The notes beneath the pieces are model-generated. The model was not told where the DNA came from. It was given only the letters and a program-made list of their open reading frames with translations, and searched no databases. This document shows positions 43,718 to 53,524 of a stretch of DNA of 64,000 bases, piece after piece. Numbering within the stretch: position 1 is the first letter of the stretch; each line of letters begins with the position of its first letter. The position numbers and the translations under genes were made by a program. The DNA is taken from the NCBI RefSeq assembly GCF_030908405.1, contig NZ_CP133089.1:930001-994000 (forward strand), read 5' to 3'. This stretch comes from Aminobacterium sp. MB27-C1 (GTDB lineage Bacteria > Synergistota > Synergistia > Synergistales > Aminobacteriaceae).

Positions 43718-44608
43718 ATGAACACGATGGACGATCGGTCCAGGGAATTGATCAAGTCGCGCATTATTAATCGCGTAAAGGAAATTAAATCGTTCCCTCA
43801 GTTTGTTATCGAAACCCTTAGGTTGTTGAATGACCCTGAAAGTAGTGCTAAAGACGTTGCTCGAAGCCTGGCGCGTGATGAAGGATTAGTTATTCGAACT
43901 CTTCGACTTGCTAATTCTGCTGCATATGGGGTATCCCGTGAAATCAGCAGTGTTGCAGAGGCAATAGCTCTCTTAGGGTATAAAAATATTAGTAATATTG
44001 TTTTGGCTGCAACCGTTTATTCTTTCATGGATAAACCTTTAAGCGGATATGCTTTAGATCGGGGAGAACTATGGAGACACTCTTTAACAGTTGCTTATGC
44101 TTCACGATATATAGCGCAACGAACAGGGAAAGTTTCTTTGGAAGAAGCATATGTTGCAGGTTTGCTTCATGATATCGGAAAAGTTGTTTTAAATGACTAT
44201 GTACGATTTGGCTACAGTATAATTATTAAACTTGTAGAAGAAGAAAAAGTACCCTTTCTTGATGCTGAAACGCAGGTTTTAGGTTTTGATCATGCTCTTG
44301 TTGGTGCGTTGCTTGTGGAAAAATGGGAGCTCCCAGAACAATATCAATACGTTGCCGCTTTTCACCACACACCAGACCGTCTTCCAGAGGAAGGGGAAAA
44401 ATTTCAGCCTCTTGTCGATACGGTTCATCTAGCCAATGCATTATGTCTTATGCTGGGGGTTGGCATAGGTGCTGAGGGGCTACAGAACCCTCTCTATCCA
44501 GAAGTGTTTGAACGCCTTGGCATTTCAGATTATGAACTATTATTATCAGAGATAGTGGATTTTGTCTCAGTAGCAACACAGGAATTGGAAGAGATGGGAG
44601 ATTTATAA
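43718..44608 (+). CDS. HDOD-domain signalling protein
   Basis: 296 aa. An HDOD domain (about 20-220) with LARDEGLVIRTLRLANSAAYG and SVAEAIALLGYKN, and an HD metal centre that looks complete: WRHSLTVAY, LLHDIGKVVL, FDHALVGALL and FHH. The presence of HD residues is worth noting because many HDOD proteins have lost them. Such proteins act in signalling, often with c-di-GMP or stress pathways, but no target is visible here. GGGGGGC lies 6 nt before the ATG. It sits between rluB and cmk in a housekeeping run. Confidence 0.85.
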   Translation: MNTMDDRSRELIKSRIINRVKEIKSFPQFVIETLRLLNDPESSAKDVARSLARDEGLVIRTLRLANSAAYGVSREISSVAEAIALLGYKNISNIVLAATVYSFMDKPLSGYALDRGELWRHSLTVAYASRYIAQRTGKVSLEEAYVAGLLHDIGKVVLNDYVRFGYSIIIKLVEEEKVPFLDAETQVLGFDHALVGALLVEKWELPEQYQYVAAFHHTPDRLPEEGEKFQPLVDTVHLANALCLMLGVGIGAEGLQNPLYPEVFERLGISDYELLLSEIVDFVSVATQELEEMGDL

Positions 44609-44611
44609 TAA

Positions 44612-45289
44612 ATGGCGATGAAAAATCTTGTTGTAGCTATTGATGGACCTGCGGGTGCAGGCAAAAGCTCTGTCGCTAAAAAGGTAGCTGAACAGCTTGG
44701 GCTAGACTATCTTGATACAGGTGCAATTTACAGAGCTTTGGCTTTTTATTTAAACACAATGGGGTTTGAAGCGAAGGAAGAACCAGCTCTTATGGAGGTT
44801 CTTTCTAAAATAAAAGTTTCTCTCAGTGATGGATGTGTCTATATTAATGGGGCAGATGTCACAGAACATATACGCTCCCCTTGGGTTGATAGTATTGTCT
44901 CTGCTTACGCTGCACTTCCAACGGTGCGGCGCTGTTTGCTTTCTATTCAGAGAGAACAAGCTGAAGAAAGTGGATTAGTAGCTGATGGCAGAGATATGGG
45001 AACAGTTGTGTTTCCTGAAGCGGCAGTTAAAATCTTCCTTACGGCGACGGATGAGGTTCGAGCGAAAAGGCGTCATTTGCAGTTAATTGACAGGGGAGAG
45101 CATGTTTCTTTTGAAGAAGTTTTGCGACAGATCAGAACTCGTGATCAATTTGATTCAACACGAAAGGTTGCTCCCCTTCGCAAAGCTGAAGATTCTATTG
45201 TAGTGGATACTTCTTCTATGACTGAAAATGAAGTGGTTGCTTATCTTATAAAAATAGTAAAAGAACATAATAAACAGGTGGCTCTATGA
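44612..45289 (+). CDS. cmk: Cytidylate kinase
   Basis: 225 aa NMP kinase: P-loop AIDGPAGAGKSSVAK (residues 9-23), YLDTGAIYRA, VADGRDMGTVVFP and RTRDQFDSTR (lid and CMP-binding). Phosphorylates CMP and dCMP. It starts 3 nt after the HDOD gene and overlaps plsC by 4 nt (ATGA). Confidence 0.95.
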   Translation: MAMKNLVVAIDGPAGAGKSSVAKKVAEQLGLDYLDTGAIYRALAFYLNTMGFEAKEEPALMEVLSKIKVSLSDGCVYINGADVTEHIRSPWVDSIVSAYAALPTVRRCLLSIQREQAEESGLVADGRDMGTVVFPEAAVKIFLTATDEVRAKRRHLQLIDRGEHVSFEEVLRQIRTRDQFDSTRKVAPLRKAEDSIVVDTSSMTENEVVAYLIKIVKEHNKQVAL

Positions 45290-45912
45290 AACGATTATTT
45301 TATGCAGTAGTGAAAAATTTTTGTTTGGTCTTTTTTAAACTTTATAATCGTCTTTCTGTTCGATGGATTGCGCCGATGCCTAAAGAAGATCCCGTTATTG
45401 TTGTTGCTAATCATTGTAGTAACCTTGACCCAGTTCTTGTAGGATCTGTTTTTCCAAGGCGTTTAAGATATCTTGCAAAGGCAGAGCTTTTTTCTTCGTG
45501 GATAATGAGAGTTCTCATTCGAACATTAGGGGCTATTCCAGTAAATAAACAGGATCAACAGAGCGCGGGAATGGCTTTAAAAGCGTTTTTAGAGCTATTG
45601 GAGAACGGGGAGAATGTTCTTCTTTTCCCAGAAGGTGCTCGTTCTTTAGATGGGAAGCTTCAATCTTTGCAAGGGGGAGCGGCTCTTATTGCTTTAAAAA
45701 GTGGTGCGCCAGTTGTCCCTGCATATATTAAAGGGAGTTTTGAATCAATGCCGCCGGGGGCAAAATTTATACGAGCGACATCGATTACTGTTCTTTTTGG
45801 CGAAACTATATATCCCAAAGAGATAAGTGAGGGCGAATCTCCAAAAGAAAGTCGGAAGAAGTTTTTAGATAAGATATCTGAGGCGTTGAGCGACCTTGAA
45901 AAGAGTGTTTGA
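45286..45912 (+). CDS. plsC: 1-acyl-sn-glycerol-3-phosphate acyltransferase
   Basis: 208 aa membrane-associated acyltransferase forming phosphatidic acid. Motif I is NHCSNLDP (NHxxxxD); motif III is LLFPEGARS. A hydrophobic N-terminus anchors it. cmk-plsC coupling through an ATGA overlap is a common arrangement in Firmicutes and Synergistota. Confidence 0.92.
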   Translation: MKRLFYAVVKNFCLVFFKLYNRLSVRWIAPMPKEDPVIVVANHCSNLDPVLVGSVFPRRLRYLAKAELFSSWIMRVLIRTLGAIPVNKQDQQSAGMALKAFLELLENGENVLLFPEGARSLDGKLQSLQGGAALIALKSGAPVVPAYIKGSFESMPPGAKFIRATSITVLFGETIYPKEISEGESPKESRKKFLDKISEALSDLEKSV

Positions 45913-47032
45913 TCTTAGAAAAGAACATCGTCATCAGCGTGCAGTTATTGCTGCATTAGATATGCCTGTACAAGCCTATGATACACGAGTTCTTTTAGAC
46001 GAGCTCGCAATGCTTTTGAGAAGTCTCAATATTGAAGTTGTTGGAGAAATTATTCAAAAACGAGATAAACCAGATCCTGCTTATATGTTAGGCAAAGGGA
46101 AAATTGCAGAAAGCGCTCTTTTTTGCAAAGAGGTACGGGCCGATATCTTTGTATGTAATGAGCAACTTACCCCAGGCCAACGTGTCAATATGCAGAAAAT
46201 TTTAGGCATTGAAATTTGGGACAGGCCTTTCGTTATTATGAAAATTTTTGAGCGGAGAGCTAGAACTACAGAAGCACGTCTACAGGTAGAACTGGCCATG
46301 TGTCAATATGAAATCCCTCATTTAAAAGGATTAGGACGACAAATGTCTCGGTTAGGAGCAGGGATAGGAACTCGTGGACCTGGAGAAACCGAGTTTGAAC
46401 GGCATCGACGGAAACTAGAAAGACGCGTTCGAGATATTAATGATAAGCTTCTGCAAGTACGTAAGCGGAGAACTTTTCAACGTTATCGACGTGAAAAAGC
46501 TGGAATACCGACAGTTGCTTTAGCCGGATACACGAACAGTGGAAAGTCGACTCTTTTACAGCAGTTAAGCGAAGGCCGAGATCTTTATATAGCAGATCAG
46601 CTCTTTTCTACATTAGATACTTTTGTTCGAAAAGTTAAGCTCCCTGCAGGACATAATGTGCTTGTGTCTGATACAGTAGGGTTTATACGAGACCTTCCTC
46701 CAACGCTTATTGCGGCTTTCCGAACAACTCTAGAAGAAATATCTTTGGCATCGCTCATTCTTCTTGTTCTTGATGGAAGTATGCCTGATGTTCTGGAGAC
46801 ATTGGAAGTTGTTGAGGATACTCTTTTTGACATAGATGCGTCTACTATTCCTCGCATTGTAGTATTGAATAAAATAGATAAGCTTGATTCGACCCTCATA
46901 CCTTTTCTTCAGACACGTTTGGAACTTCAAAGTAAAGCTCCTGTGAAAGTGATTAGTGCTCTTACGGGAGAAGGTATTGAGGATCTCTTGCAAGAAGTCG
47001 AATCTCAGCTTTTTAATAAAACAATTACGTAG
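45896..47032 (+). CDS. hflX: Ribosome-associated GTPase HflX
   Basis: 378 aa. The N-terminal HflX domain has AYMLGKGKI and VCNEQLTPGQ; the linker has the glycine-rich SRLGAGIGTRGPGETEFE. The G domain has GYTNSGKSTL, DTVGFIRDLP and NKIDKLD. HflX rescues or splits stalled 70S ribosomes under stress. The start is TTG at 45896 or GTG at 45905, both inside plsC; GAGG is about 11 nt before the TTG. Confidence 0.94.
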   Translation: MKRVFDLRKEHRHQRAVIAALDMPVQAYDTRVLLDELAMLLRSLNIEVVGEIIQKRDKPDPAYMLGKGKIAESALFCKEVRADIFVCNEQLTPGQRVNMQKILGIEIWDRPFVIMKIFERRARTTEARLQVELAMCQYEIPHLKGLGRQMSRLGAGIGTRGPGETEFERHRRKLERRVRDINDKLLQVRKRRTFQRYRREKAGIPTVALAGYTNSGKSTLLQQLSEGRDLYIADQLFSTLDTFVRKVKLPAGHNVLVSDTVGFIRDLPPTLIAAFRTTLEEISLASLILLVLDGSMPDVLETLEVVEDTLFDIDASTIPRIVVLNKIDKLDSTLIPFLQTRLELQSKAPVKVISALTGEGIEDLLQEVESQLFNKTIT

Positions 47033-47057
47033 CCCATAAAAGACGGGAGGATTTATT

Positions 47058-47942
47058 GTGCTTTTAAGCATGACAGGTTTTAGTCGGGAGAATCAAACAT
47101 TTCCATGGGGGACACTCGTTGTGGAAATGTCTACAATTAATCATCGATATCAAGACATATCTATACGATTACCAAGAGAACTTTCTTATTGCGAACCAAT
47201 CTTGAATAATCAACTGAGGCAATCTATCAGACGAGGTAAAGTTAGGCTTAATGTCGATGTTTCGTGGTCTTCATCGTTTAGGGCTGTTTCGATAGATGCT
47301 CAGATTTTGCAGGATTACTATTACCAGATACAGGATATACAAAAAAAACTAAGCGTCTCGGCACCAATTCGAGTAGAATCTTTACTTCATTTACCTGGCG
47401 TTACTGATTCTCCTGAGGGAAGAGAATCGATTGAGCAGGAAATACAGAAAACACTTTCTGAAATGGTTTCGAAAGCCGTCGACTCTTTGCAAAATATGCG
47501 AGAAAAAGAAGGGAATCATCTGGAAGTCGATATAAGAACACATCTTGATTTGTTTTCATCCTTGATCGATCAAATTTCCTCTCTTTGGGAAAAAGCTCAA
47601 GAGGAAGCCATGAATGAGACAAGAGAACGAATTAAAAAGATATTTGAAGATAACGGGCCAATAGTCGATGAAAATAGAATAGCTCAAGAAATAGCCCTTA
47701 TGGCTGATAAGTGGGATATTTCAGAAGAGATAACCAGAGCACGAAGTCATATCGACAAATTTAATACTATTTTGAGCGGGAAAGTTTCTGAAGGACGGAA
47801 AATGGATTTTTTGATTCAGGAGATGAATCGAGAGATAAATACGATAGGGTCTAAAGTGACTCACGCAGAAATACGCTGGCTTGCCGTAGAGGCAAAGACG
47901 GCACTTGAGCGGATACGAGAACAAGTACAGAATGTGGAGTGA
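47058..47942 (+). CDS. yicC: YicC-family endoribonuclease
   Basis: 294 aa. The N-terminal [14 protein letters not shown] and [16 protein letters not shown], and the C-terminal [12 protein letters not shown], are diagnostic. YicC proteins are recently recognised metal-dependent endoribonucleases. Position before remA-gmk-rpoZ matches the Bacillus yloC order. GTG start with GGGAGG 7-8 nt upstream. Confidence 0.92.
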   Translation: MLLSMTGFSRENQTFPWGTLVVEMSTINHRYQDISIRLPRELSYCEPILNNQLRQSIRRGKVRLNVDVSWSSSFRAVSIDAQILQDYYYQIQDIQKKLSVSAPIRVESLLHLPGVTDSPEGRESIEQEIQKTLSEMVSKAVDSLQNMREKEGNHLEVDIRTHLDLFSSLIDQISSLWEKAQEEAMNETRERIKKIFEDNGPIVDENRIAQEIALMADKWDISEEITRARSHIDKFNTILSGKVSEGRKMDFLIQEMNREINTIGSKVTHAEIRWLAVEAKTALERIREQVQNVE

Positions 47943-47947
47943 TGGTG

Positions 47948-48211
47948 ATGTCGTATCGATTAGTTCACATTGGCTTTGGCAATATGATTGTAGCAGAGCG
48001 TATTGTTGCCATTATTCATCCTAGTTCAGCTCCTATTAAGCGGTTGAAAGAGGAAGCTAAAGACGAAGGGCGATTAATTGATGCTACTCAAGGTAGAAAA
48101 ACTCGTGCTATCCTCATTACTGATAGCAATCATGTAGTTCTTTCGGCCATTCAACCTGAAACTATAGTTAATCGATTTGAGGAAGAAGCGGACAATGAGG
48201 AGTACAAATAA
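47948..48211 (+). CDS. remA: RemA family DNA-binding regulator
   Basis: 87 aa DUF370/RemA protein: [44 protein letters not shown] and [13 protein letters not shown]. In Bacillus RemA is a ring-forming activator of matrix and osmoprotection operons. The gene is always next to gmk, as here. ATG at 47948 with GGAG 8 nt upstream; two earlier in-frame starts overlap the ribosome site and the yicC stop. It may regulate the polysaccharide cluster at 8.5-19 kb, but no direct evidence exists. Confidence 0.92.
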   Translation: MSYRLVHIGFGNMIVAERIVAIIHPSSAPIKRLKEEAKDEGRLIDATQGRKTRAILITDSNHVVLSAIQPETIVNRFEEEADNEEYK

Positions 48212-48779
48212 AAAAGGGAACTTATTTGTTATATCGGGACCTAGCGGTGCTGGAAAGGGAACAGTTAGAAAGACACTTTTTCAGCACATGCCTGAATTAG
48301 TTTACTCTATCTCTTGTACAACTCGAGAACCTAGAAATGGTGAAATAGATGGGGTTGATTATAGGTTTTTGAATGAGACTACTTTTCAAGGGTTGGTTAA
48401 AGAAGAAAAATTTCTCGAATGGGCTAATGTTCATGATCATTCGTATGGGACGTTAAAATCGGATGTAGAGAAAGAGTTGCAGGCTGGGAATGATGTTGTT
48501 CTTGAAATAGATGTGCAAGGCGCACTTCAGGTAAAAAACGCTTTTGCTGACGCGGTTCTTATCTTTATAATGCCTCCTTCTACTGAAGAGCTTGAACGGA
48601 GACTACGAAAAAGAGGAACGGAAGAAGAGAAGACTGTTCAACTTCGTCTTCACAATGCCATAAAAGAAATGGCAAAGGCAGAAGCTTACGATTTTGTTGT
48701 TGTAAATGATTGCGTGGAACGGGCTGCACTTGAAATAAAAAAAATTATTCTCAGTTATAAACTAGAGTGCTGTTTATAG
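48195..48779 (+). CDS. gmk: Guanylate kinase
   Basis: 194 aa: P-loop [36 protein letters not shown] (GMP-binding), [14 protein letters not shown] and [16 protein letters not shown] to GDP. The ATG at 48195 lies within remA; an upstream TTG (48177) is less likely because the family begins just before the P-loop strand. Confidence 0.95.
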   Translation: MRSTNKKGNLFVISGPSGAGKGTVRKTLFQHMPELVYSISCTTREPRNGEIDGVDYRFLNETTFQGLVKEEKFLEWANVHDHSYGTLKSDVEKELQAGNDVVLEIDVQGALQVKNAFADAVLIFIMPPSTEELERRLRKRGTEEEKTVQLRLHNAIKEMAKAEAYDFVVVNDCVERAALEIKKIILSYKLECCL

Positions 48780-48794
48780 TGGGGAGGTTAAAAA

Positions 48795-49046
48795 ATGAAG
48801 TTTTATGATATTGATAGTTTAGAAAAAAAGACTGGAATAGACAATAAATATTTATTAACAGTTCTTGTCGCTAATTGGAGCCGTCGGATAAGTGAACAAA
48901 AGAGTCGCATGCTTGAAGAAGACATAGAAGAGCATCTTTCATTAGCAATGGAGGATATCGCGAAAGGACGAGTCAAATACAGAATCCCTTCTTCACGGGC
49001 AAAGATATTGTTCCCTGGAGACTCCGATGCTAACGTGGAAAAATAA
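48795..49046 (+). CDS. rpoZ: RNA polymerase omega subunit
   Basis: 83 aa. DSLEKKTGIDNKYLLTVLVANWSRRI resembles the omega helix that clamps the beta' C-terminus, although the usual RPQ..A.RA core is diverged. The position between gmk and coaBC, where rpoZ is found in many bacteria, supports the call. GGGGAGG precedes the ATG. The end overlaps coaBC by 20 nt. Confidence 0.85.
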   Translation: MKFYDIDSLEKKTGIDNKYLLTVLVANWSRRISEQKSRMLEEDIEEHLSLAMEDIAKGRVKYRIPSSRAKILFPGDSDANVEK

Positions 49047-50253
49047 GCGACGAGTTGTTTTTTGCGTTACTGGCGGAATTGCCGCTTATAAGGCTCCTGA
49101 GATTCTTCGTACTCTACAAAAAGCAGACTGTGAAGTCGAAGTTATATTAACAGAGGGAGCAGAAGCTTTTGTAAGTCCAATGGTTCTTTCAACCTTGGCT
49201 GGACGTCGTGTATGGAGACAGCAAGATTTTCTTTCAGCAGATCGCGGTTGGGAAATTCCGCATATACATTTGGCAGATTGGGCTGAAATTGTGCTTGTTG
49301 CTCCATGTACTGCTGAAACTCTTGCTTGTTTAGCTCAAGGTCATGGAGAACGGTTGCTTGATGCTACTGTTTTAGCTACAGAGGCTCCTGTGTTGCTTTT
49401 TCCTGCAATGAATGAGCATATGCTTGTTCATCCTGCTACTGTAAAGAATATCGAAAGAGTGAAAGAGCTGGGATATGTAGTTGTGGAGCCAGATACTGGG
49501 AATCTAGCTTGTGGATATGAGGGAAGAGGACGACTACCAGACGCTACCGTAATTATGGAAGAAGTATGGAAAAGTCTCTCTCCTAAGAAAGATTTCTTGA
49601 ATAGAAGCATACTTGTGACAGCGGGACCTACGTGGGAATTTTTAGATCCCGTTCGTTTTATCAGTAATCCAAGTAGTGGAAAGATGGGTTTTGCTCTTGC
49701 TCGTGCAGCTTGGTACAGAGGTGCAACTGTCAAGCTTATTTCGGGACCGGTCTCTCTCTCTGATCCCTATGGCATACCTTGTCAGCGAGTGGAGTCTGGT
49801 ATGGATATGTATAAAGCAGTTATGGATGAAATGTCCAGTGCTGACATTATCATAAAAGCGGCAGCAGTAAGTGATTATAGAACTGCATCTATTGAAACTG
49901 AGAAGATGAAAAGAGAAGGGAAAGATACGCTTTCTCTTGACCTAGTTCAAAATCCGGATATTGCTGCTGAGGTTGGGAAAAGGAAAACTTCTAAACAGGT
50001 ACTTGTTGGATTTGCTGCAGAAAGTAGTCATCTTATCGAACATGCTAAAGGCAAGATGGAAAGAAAGAACCTTGATCTTATCGTGGCTAACGATATTACG
50101 GCTTGTGATGCCGGTTTTGCCGTCGATACGAATCGGGTTAAAGTTATAATGAAAAAGGGCGATTTTTTTGAGCTTGAAGGAAGCAAAGAAGAAGTAGCTT
50201 GGGGAATCTTAAATACTGTTGCTGAACTGTGTCACAAGGAAGCGATCAATTGA
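49027..50253 (+). CDS. coaBC: Phosphopantothenoylcysteine decarboxylase/synthetase
   Basis: 408 aa bifunctional CoA enzyme. N-terminal flavoprotein CoaC has [12 protein letters not shown], the catalytic-His block [11 protein letters not shown], and PAMNEHM. C-terminal CoaB has [24 protein letters not shown] and AAAVSDYR. Together with coaE and coaD, the window holds three of the CoA genes. The start ATG is inside rpoZ. Confidence 0.95.
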   Translation: MLTWKNKRRVVFCVTGGIAAYKAPEILRTLQKADCEVEVILTEGAEAFVSPMVLSTLAGRRVWRQQDFLSADRGWEIPHIHLADWAEIVLVAPCTAETLACLAQGHGERLLDATVLATEAPVLLFPAMNEHMLVHPATVKNIERVKELGYVVVEPDTGNLACGYEGRGRLPDATVIMEEVWKSLSPKKDFLNRSILVTAGPTWEFLDPVRFISNPSSGKMGFALARAAWYRGATVKLISGPVSLSDPYGIPCQRVESGMDMYKAVMDEMSSADIIIKAAAVSDYRTASIETEKMKREGKDTLSLDLVQNPDIAAEVGKRKTSKQVLVGFAAESSHLIEHAKGKMERKNLDLIVANDITACDAGFAVDTNRVKVIMKKGDFFELEGSKEEVAWGILNTVAELCHKEAIN

Positions 50254-52064
50254 CGTTGATTGATGTTGTTGTTCCTGGGCCGTGGTGGAATTCTCTATCG
50301 TATGAGTATGAAGGGGATGTGAAGCCGGGTGTTCGTGTACTTGTTCCCATGGGGCCTTCAAAACGTGTGGGTTTTTCTCTTGGAAGGTCATCTGGCCCAT
50401 CGGAAAACAAAGAAATATTCCGTATTCGTTCCCTTATTCGGCCGTTAGATGAAGAAACTCTATTTCCAAATGATCTTTGGCTGTTGAGTCATTGGATAGG
50501 CGTTAATTTTCTGTGTGGTCGAGGAGAGGCATTACGGGTGATGTCTCCCTCTCAACTTTTAAAGGGAGAAGCGACAGAGCCTATCCCCCCTTCTGGAGTA
50601 GAAAAGCTCAATAGATCCTTTACGCAAAATTACTATTACTTTTCAGAGGATGAACAACGACATAAAAGGTATGTAGATATCTTACGGAATAACCAGGGCT
50701 CGGCTATTTTGCTTTTTCCTGAAAGAGCTTTAGCCGAGCTTTTTTATTCTCTTTTAGAGACACAAGGGTTTGAAAAAGTGCTGCTATGGCCTTCTGTTGG
50801 TGGCAAAAAGCTATGGGAAGCCTGGAACAAAGCTCGTATCGGAGATGTTAATATCATAGTAGGTGGTCCTGGTGCTGTTTTTGCCCCTCTATGTAACCCG
50901 GAGCTTATACTTGTAGATGAAGAAAGTAGCCCTGCATACCGCCTGCAATCTGTTCCCTTTCTGCAGATACGTTCAGTGGCTGTGCAGAGAGCACGTATAG
51001 CAAAAAGTTCTTTATATCTTTGTGGTCGATTACCTTCATCGAAAATATTCCTTCATAAAAAACCGGAGGAACAACTCGTTTCTCCGGAGAAAAGAGCCTT
51101 TTTTGTCGATACAAAGTTTGCTCCTAAACCTGATTTCCCGGGAATAAGCTCTTCTTTTCCACTAAGTGAGTCTTTGGTACGAGAAACGATGAAATGCTTG
51201 GGCGAGAAAAGAACAGCTTTATGGATTCTTGATCGAAAAGGGTATGCCGGAGAAATTACATGTGAGGAGTGCGGTGGCACACTTGTTTGTCATTCATGTG
51301 GAGTGGCATTGAGAGCGGAAGAAGAAGCAGTAAATGTCACCTGCCCGCTATGCGGGTACAAGGCTCCTTTCCCTAAAAAATGTCCAAAATGCGGAGGGTT
51401 TTTACTTAGTGGCAAGCGTCCTGGACTAGAGATTGTATTGAAAATAGCTCAGGCACTATGTGGAGAGGGCTATCCAGTGGTAGAATGGCATGCGGAAAAA
51501 AATACAAGCAAAAAAAGACTGAGAGAAATTAATGCGCATTTTGTTCATGGAGGAATAGTTGTTGGCTCACGAGCAGCTCTTTCACTTTGTGATTCTATGC
51601 TTGTTGGCATGATAGGTTGGATTGACGCCGATGCTGAGGCTCGTAAAGTGGTCTATCGGTCAAAATTTGATGCATATCGTATGGTACTTGAATCTTTCTG
51701 GCGTGGAAGAGAAGCGGCGCAAAGACGGGTTATCATACAATCTCGAAGGCCAGGAAAGGGTTGGCAGAGAGGAATTCTTGAGGGATGGACGTCCTTTTGG
51801 TATAAAGAGCTCAAAGAACGACAAGAATATGGTTTTCCACCCTTTAGTATTTTAGCAGAGATTACTCCGCCTCCTAACAAGAAAGAGGAGTTATTAGACT
51901 ATCTTGTAGAGAAAAATATAATGGCTATGGATCCGGGGGGTAAGGAGAAAACTTTATGGATTTTTGTTGAGCGCCCCGGGAAGCTAAAGAAAGTTCTTGA
52001 GCCGTGGTTTAATATTTCAAAATCGAGAGAGGGCTTTCCGTTGGTCTCTCTTTGGATCGATTAA
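50250..52064 (+). CDS. priA: PriA-like primosomal protein N', helicase motifs degenerate
   Basis: 604 aa, shorter than typical PriA (about 730). The N-terminal 3'-DNA-binding domain (VVVPGPWWNSLSYEYEG, PGVRVLVPMG) and the winged helix are present. The eight zinc cysteines are intact: CEECGG, CHSCG, CPLCG and CPKCGG. The Walker A loop GxTGSGKT is missing: the sequence runs from the winged helix straight to NNQGSAILLFPERALAE. The Walker B DEEH box is DEES. The protein probably recognises forks and recruits helicase without unwinding activity, as proposed for actinobacterial PriA. TTG at 50250 overlaps the coaBC stop with AAGGAAG 7-8 nt upstream; GTG at 50229 is an alternative. Confidence 0.88.
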   Translation: MTLIDVVVPGPWWNSLSYEYEGDVKPGVRVLVPMGPSKRVGFSLGRSSGPSENKEIFRIRSLIRPLDEETLFPNDLWLLSHWIGVNFLCGRGEALRVMSPSQLLKGEATEPIPPSGVEKLNRSFTQNYYYFSEDEQRHKRYVDILRNNQGSAILLFPERALAELFYSLLETQGFEKVLLWPSVGGKKLWEAWNKARIGDVNIIVGGPGAVFAPLCNPELILVDEESSPAYRLQSVPFLQIRSVAVQRARIAKSSLYLCGRLPSSKIFLHKKPEEQLVSPEKRAFFVDTKFAPKPDFPGISSSFPLSESLVRETMKCLGEKRTALWILDRKGYAGEITCEECGGTLVCHSCGVALRAEEEAVNVTCPLCGYKAPFPKKCPKCGGFLLSGKRPGLEIVLKIAQALCGEGYPVVEWHAEKNTSKKRLREINAHFVHGGIVVGSRAALSLCDSMLVGMIGWIDADAEARKVVYRSKFDAYRMVLESFWRGREAAQRRVIIQSRRPGKGWQRGILEGWTSFWYKELKERQEYGFPPFSILAEITPPPNKKEELLDYLVEKNIMAMDPGGKEKTLWIFVERPGKLKKVLEPWFNISKSREGFPLVSLWID

Positions 52065-52094
52065 ATAGAAATTTAAAGGAGGAATATAGGGAAA

Positions 52095-53405
52095 ATGCCC
52101 ATAATAGCAATAGTGGGAAGACCCAATGTAGGGAAATCTTCTCTTTTCAATAGAATTTTGGGTCGCCGTGATGCCATTGTAGATGATATGCCCGGTGTAA
52201 CCCGTGATCGCATTTATGGAGAGACAGAGTGGAAAGGGAGAAACTTTTATATTGTAGATACGGGTGGGCTTCTTGTTCGTGACGAACATCCACTTGTTGA
52301 TGGGATCAGAAAACAGGCGACGTTAGCCATTGAGGAAAGCCAGGTCATATTGTTTGTTATAGATGGTCTTGCGGGTCCTAATTGGATGGATGAAGACGTT
52401 GCACACATTCTTCGACGGTCGGGAAAACCAGTCATTGTTGTTGCCAATAAGCTTGATGATGGAGTGCATGAAGATAGAGTTTATGATGCTTACACCCTCG
52501 GTTTTGAACATGTAATAGGCATTAGTGCCCTCCATAAACGATATATTGACGATCTACTTGATTTAGCTGTTTCTCTTTTACCTGAAGAGGAAGAGGTGGA
52601 GATTGATCCAGAGGAAGTGCGGGTTTCGATTGTGGGGCGTCCGAATGTCGGAAAATCAAGCCTCGTCAATGCCTTTGCGGGCAACGATAGGGTATTGGTG
52701 AGTGATATACCAGGAACTACAAGAGATGCTACAGATACGATAGTAGAAACAAAGGAAGGAAAATTTCGTTTTATAGATACAGCGGGACTTCGGAAAAAGA
52801 GCCGCATTGATAGCGATATAGAGTATTACTCCTTTGTACGAACCCTTCAGGCGGTTGATCGGAGCGATGTTGCCCTTCTTGTTATGGATGCTAATGAACC
52901 AGCTACTGATCAAGATAAAAAGATGGCAGCGCAGGTTCTTGAAAAGGGAAAGGGCATAATTCTCATTGTTAATAAATGGGACACATTACAATCTACCGAT
53001 AAGTTGGGGGATGCGATGAAAAAGAAAATAAGGGAAGAGATGCCTTTCCTTTCTCATGCTCCCTTGCTTTTTGTTTCAGCTTTGACAAAAAGAGGTTTAC
53101 ATAAACTTACGGAAACAATTATACAAGTTCGGGATAATCGCCGAAAAAGAATAGGGACAAATATATTGAACCGTCTAATACGCGACATTTTGGCTTTTCA
53201 GGCGTTGCCTACAAGTCGTAAGGGTAGAATTTTGAAAATCTACTATTGCACACAGACTGATGCGGAACCGCCAACCTTTGTATTTTTTGTAAACGATCCG
53301 GAAATTGTTACAACGTCTTTTGCGAGACATATAGAGAATAAGTTAAGAGAAATAGAAACTTTTGATGGGGTCCCATTACGTTTATATTGGCGAGTTAAGT
53401 CATAA
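52095..53405 (+). CDS. der: Ribosome biogenesis GTPase Der (EngA)
   Basis: 436 aa with two tandem G domains: GRPNVGKSSLFN, PGVTRDR, DTGG and NKLD in the first; GRPNVGKSSLVN, PGTTRDA, DTAG and NKWD in the second. A C-terminal KH-like domain ends in a basic PLRLYWRVKS. Needed for 50S assembly. AAAGGAGGA lies about 12 nt before the ATG. Confidence 0.97.
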   Translation: MPIIAIVGRPNVGKSSLFNRILGRRDAIVDDMPGVTRDRIYGETEWKGRNFYIVDTGGLLVRDEHPLVDGIRKQATLAIEESQVILFVIDGLAGPNWMDEDVAHILRRSGKPVIVVANKLDDGVHEDRVYDAYTLGFEHVIGISALHKRYIDDLLDLAVSLLPEEEEVEIDPEEVRVSIVGRPNVGKSSLVNAFAGNDRVLVSDIPGTTRDATDTIVETKEGKFRFIDTAGLRKKSRIDSDIEYYSFVRTLQAVDRSDVALLVMDANEPATDQDKKMAAQVLEKGKGIILIVNKWDTLQSTDKLGDAMKKKIREEMPFLSHAPLLFVSALTKRGLHKLTETIIQVRDNRRKRIGTNILNRLIRDILAFQALPTSRKGRILKIYYCTQTDAEPPTFVFFVNDPEIVTTSFARHIENKLREIETFDGVPLRLYWRVKS

Positions 53406-53428
53406 TTTGATATTAGTGAAATTTCTAC

Positions 53429-53457
53429 TTGACCGCAGTGGCAGTTACTGGTAATAA
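53429..53457 (+). promoter_or_regulatory. Promoter of hup
   Basis: TTGACC (53429-53434), 17-nt spacer, TAATAA (53452-53457). A second possible -35 (TTGTCA at about 53477) lies nearer the gene. AAGGAGG precedes the GTG start. Confidence 0.6.
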
Positions 53458-53524
53458 TAAATCAGCGCAAAGCTTGTCAATTACATGATTTTATATTAAA
53501 TCAAAGAAAAGGAGGTAATTAGGG

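Noticed and set aside
52490-52913. Long antisense frames within der
   Set aside because: They lie opposite conserved GTPase motifs and have no start signals; typical shadow frames.
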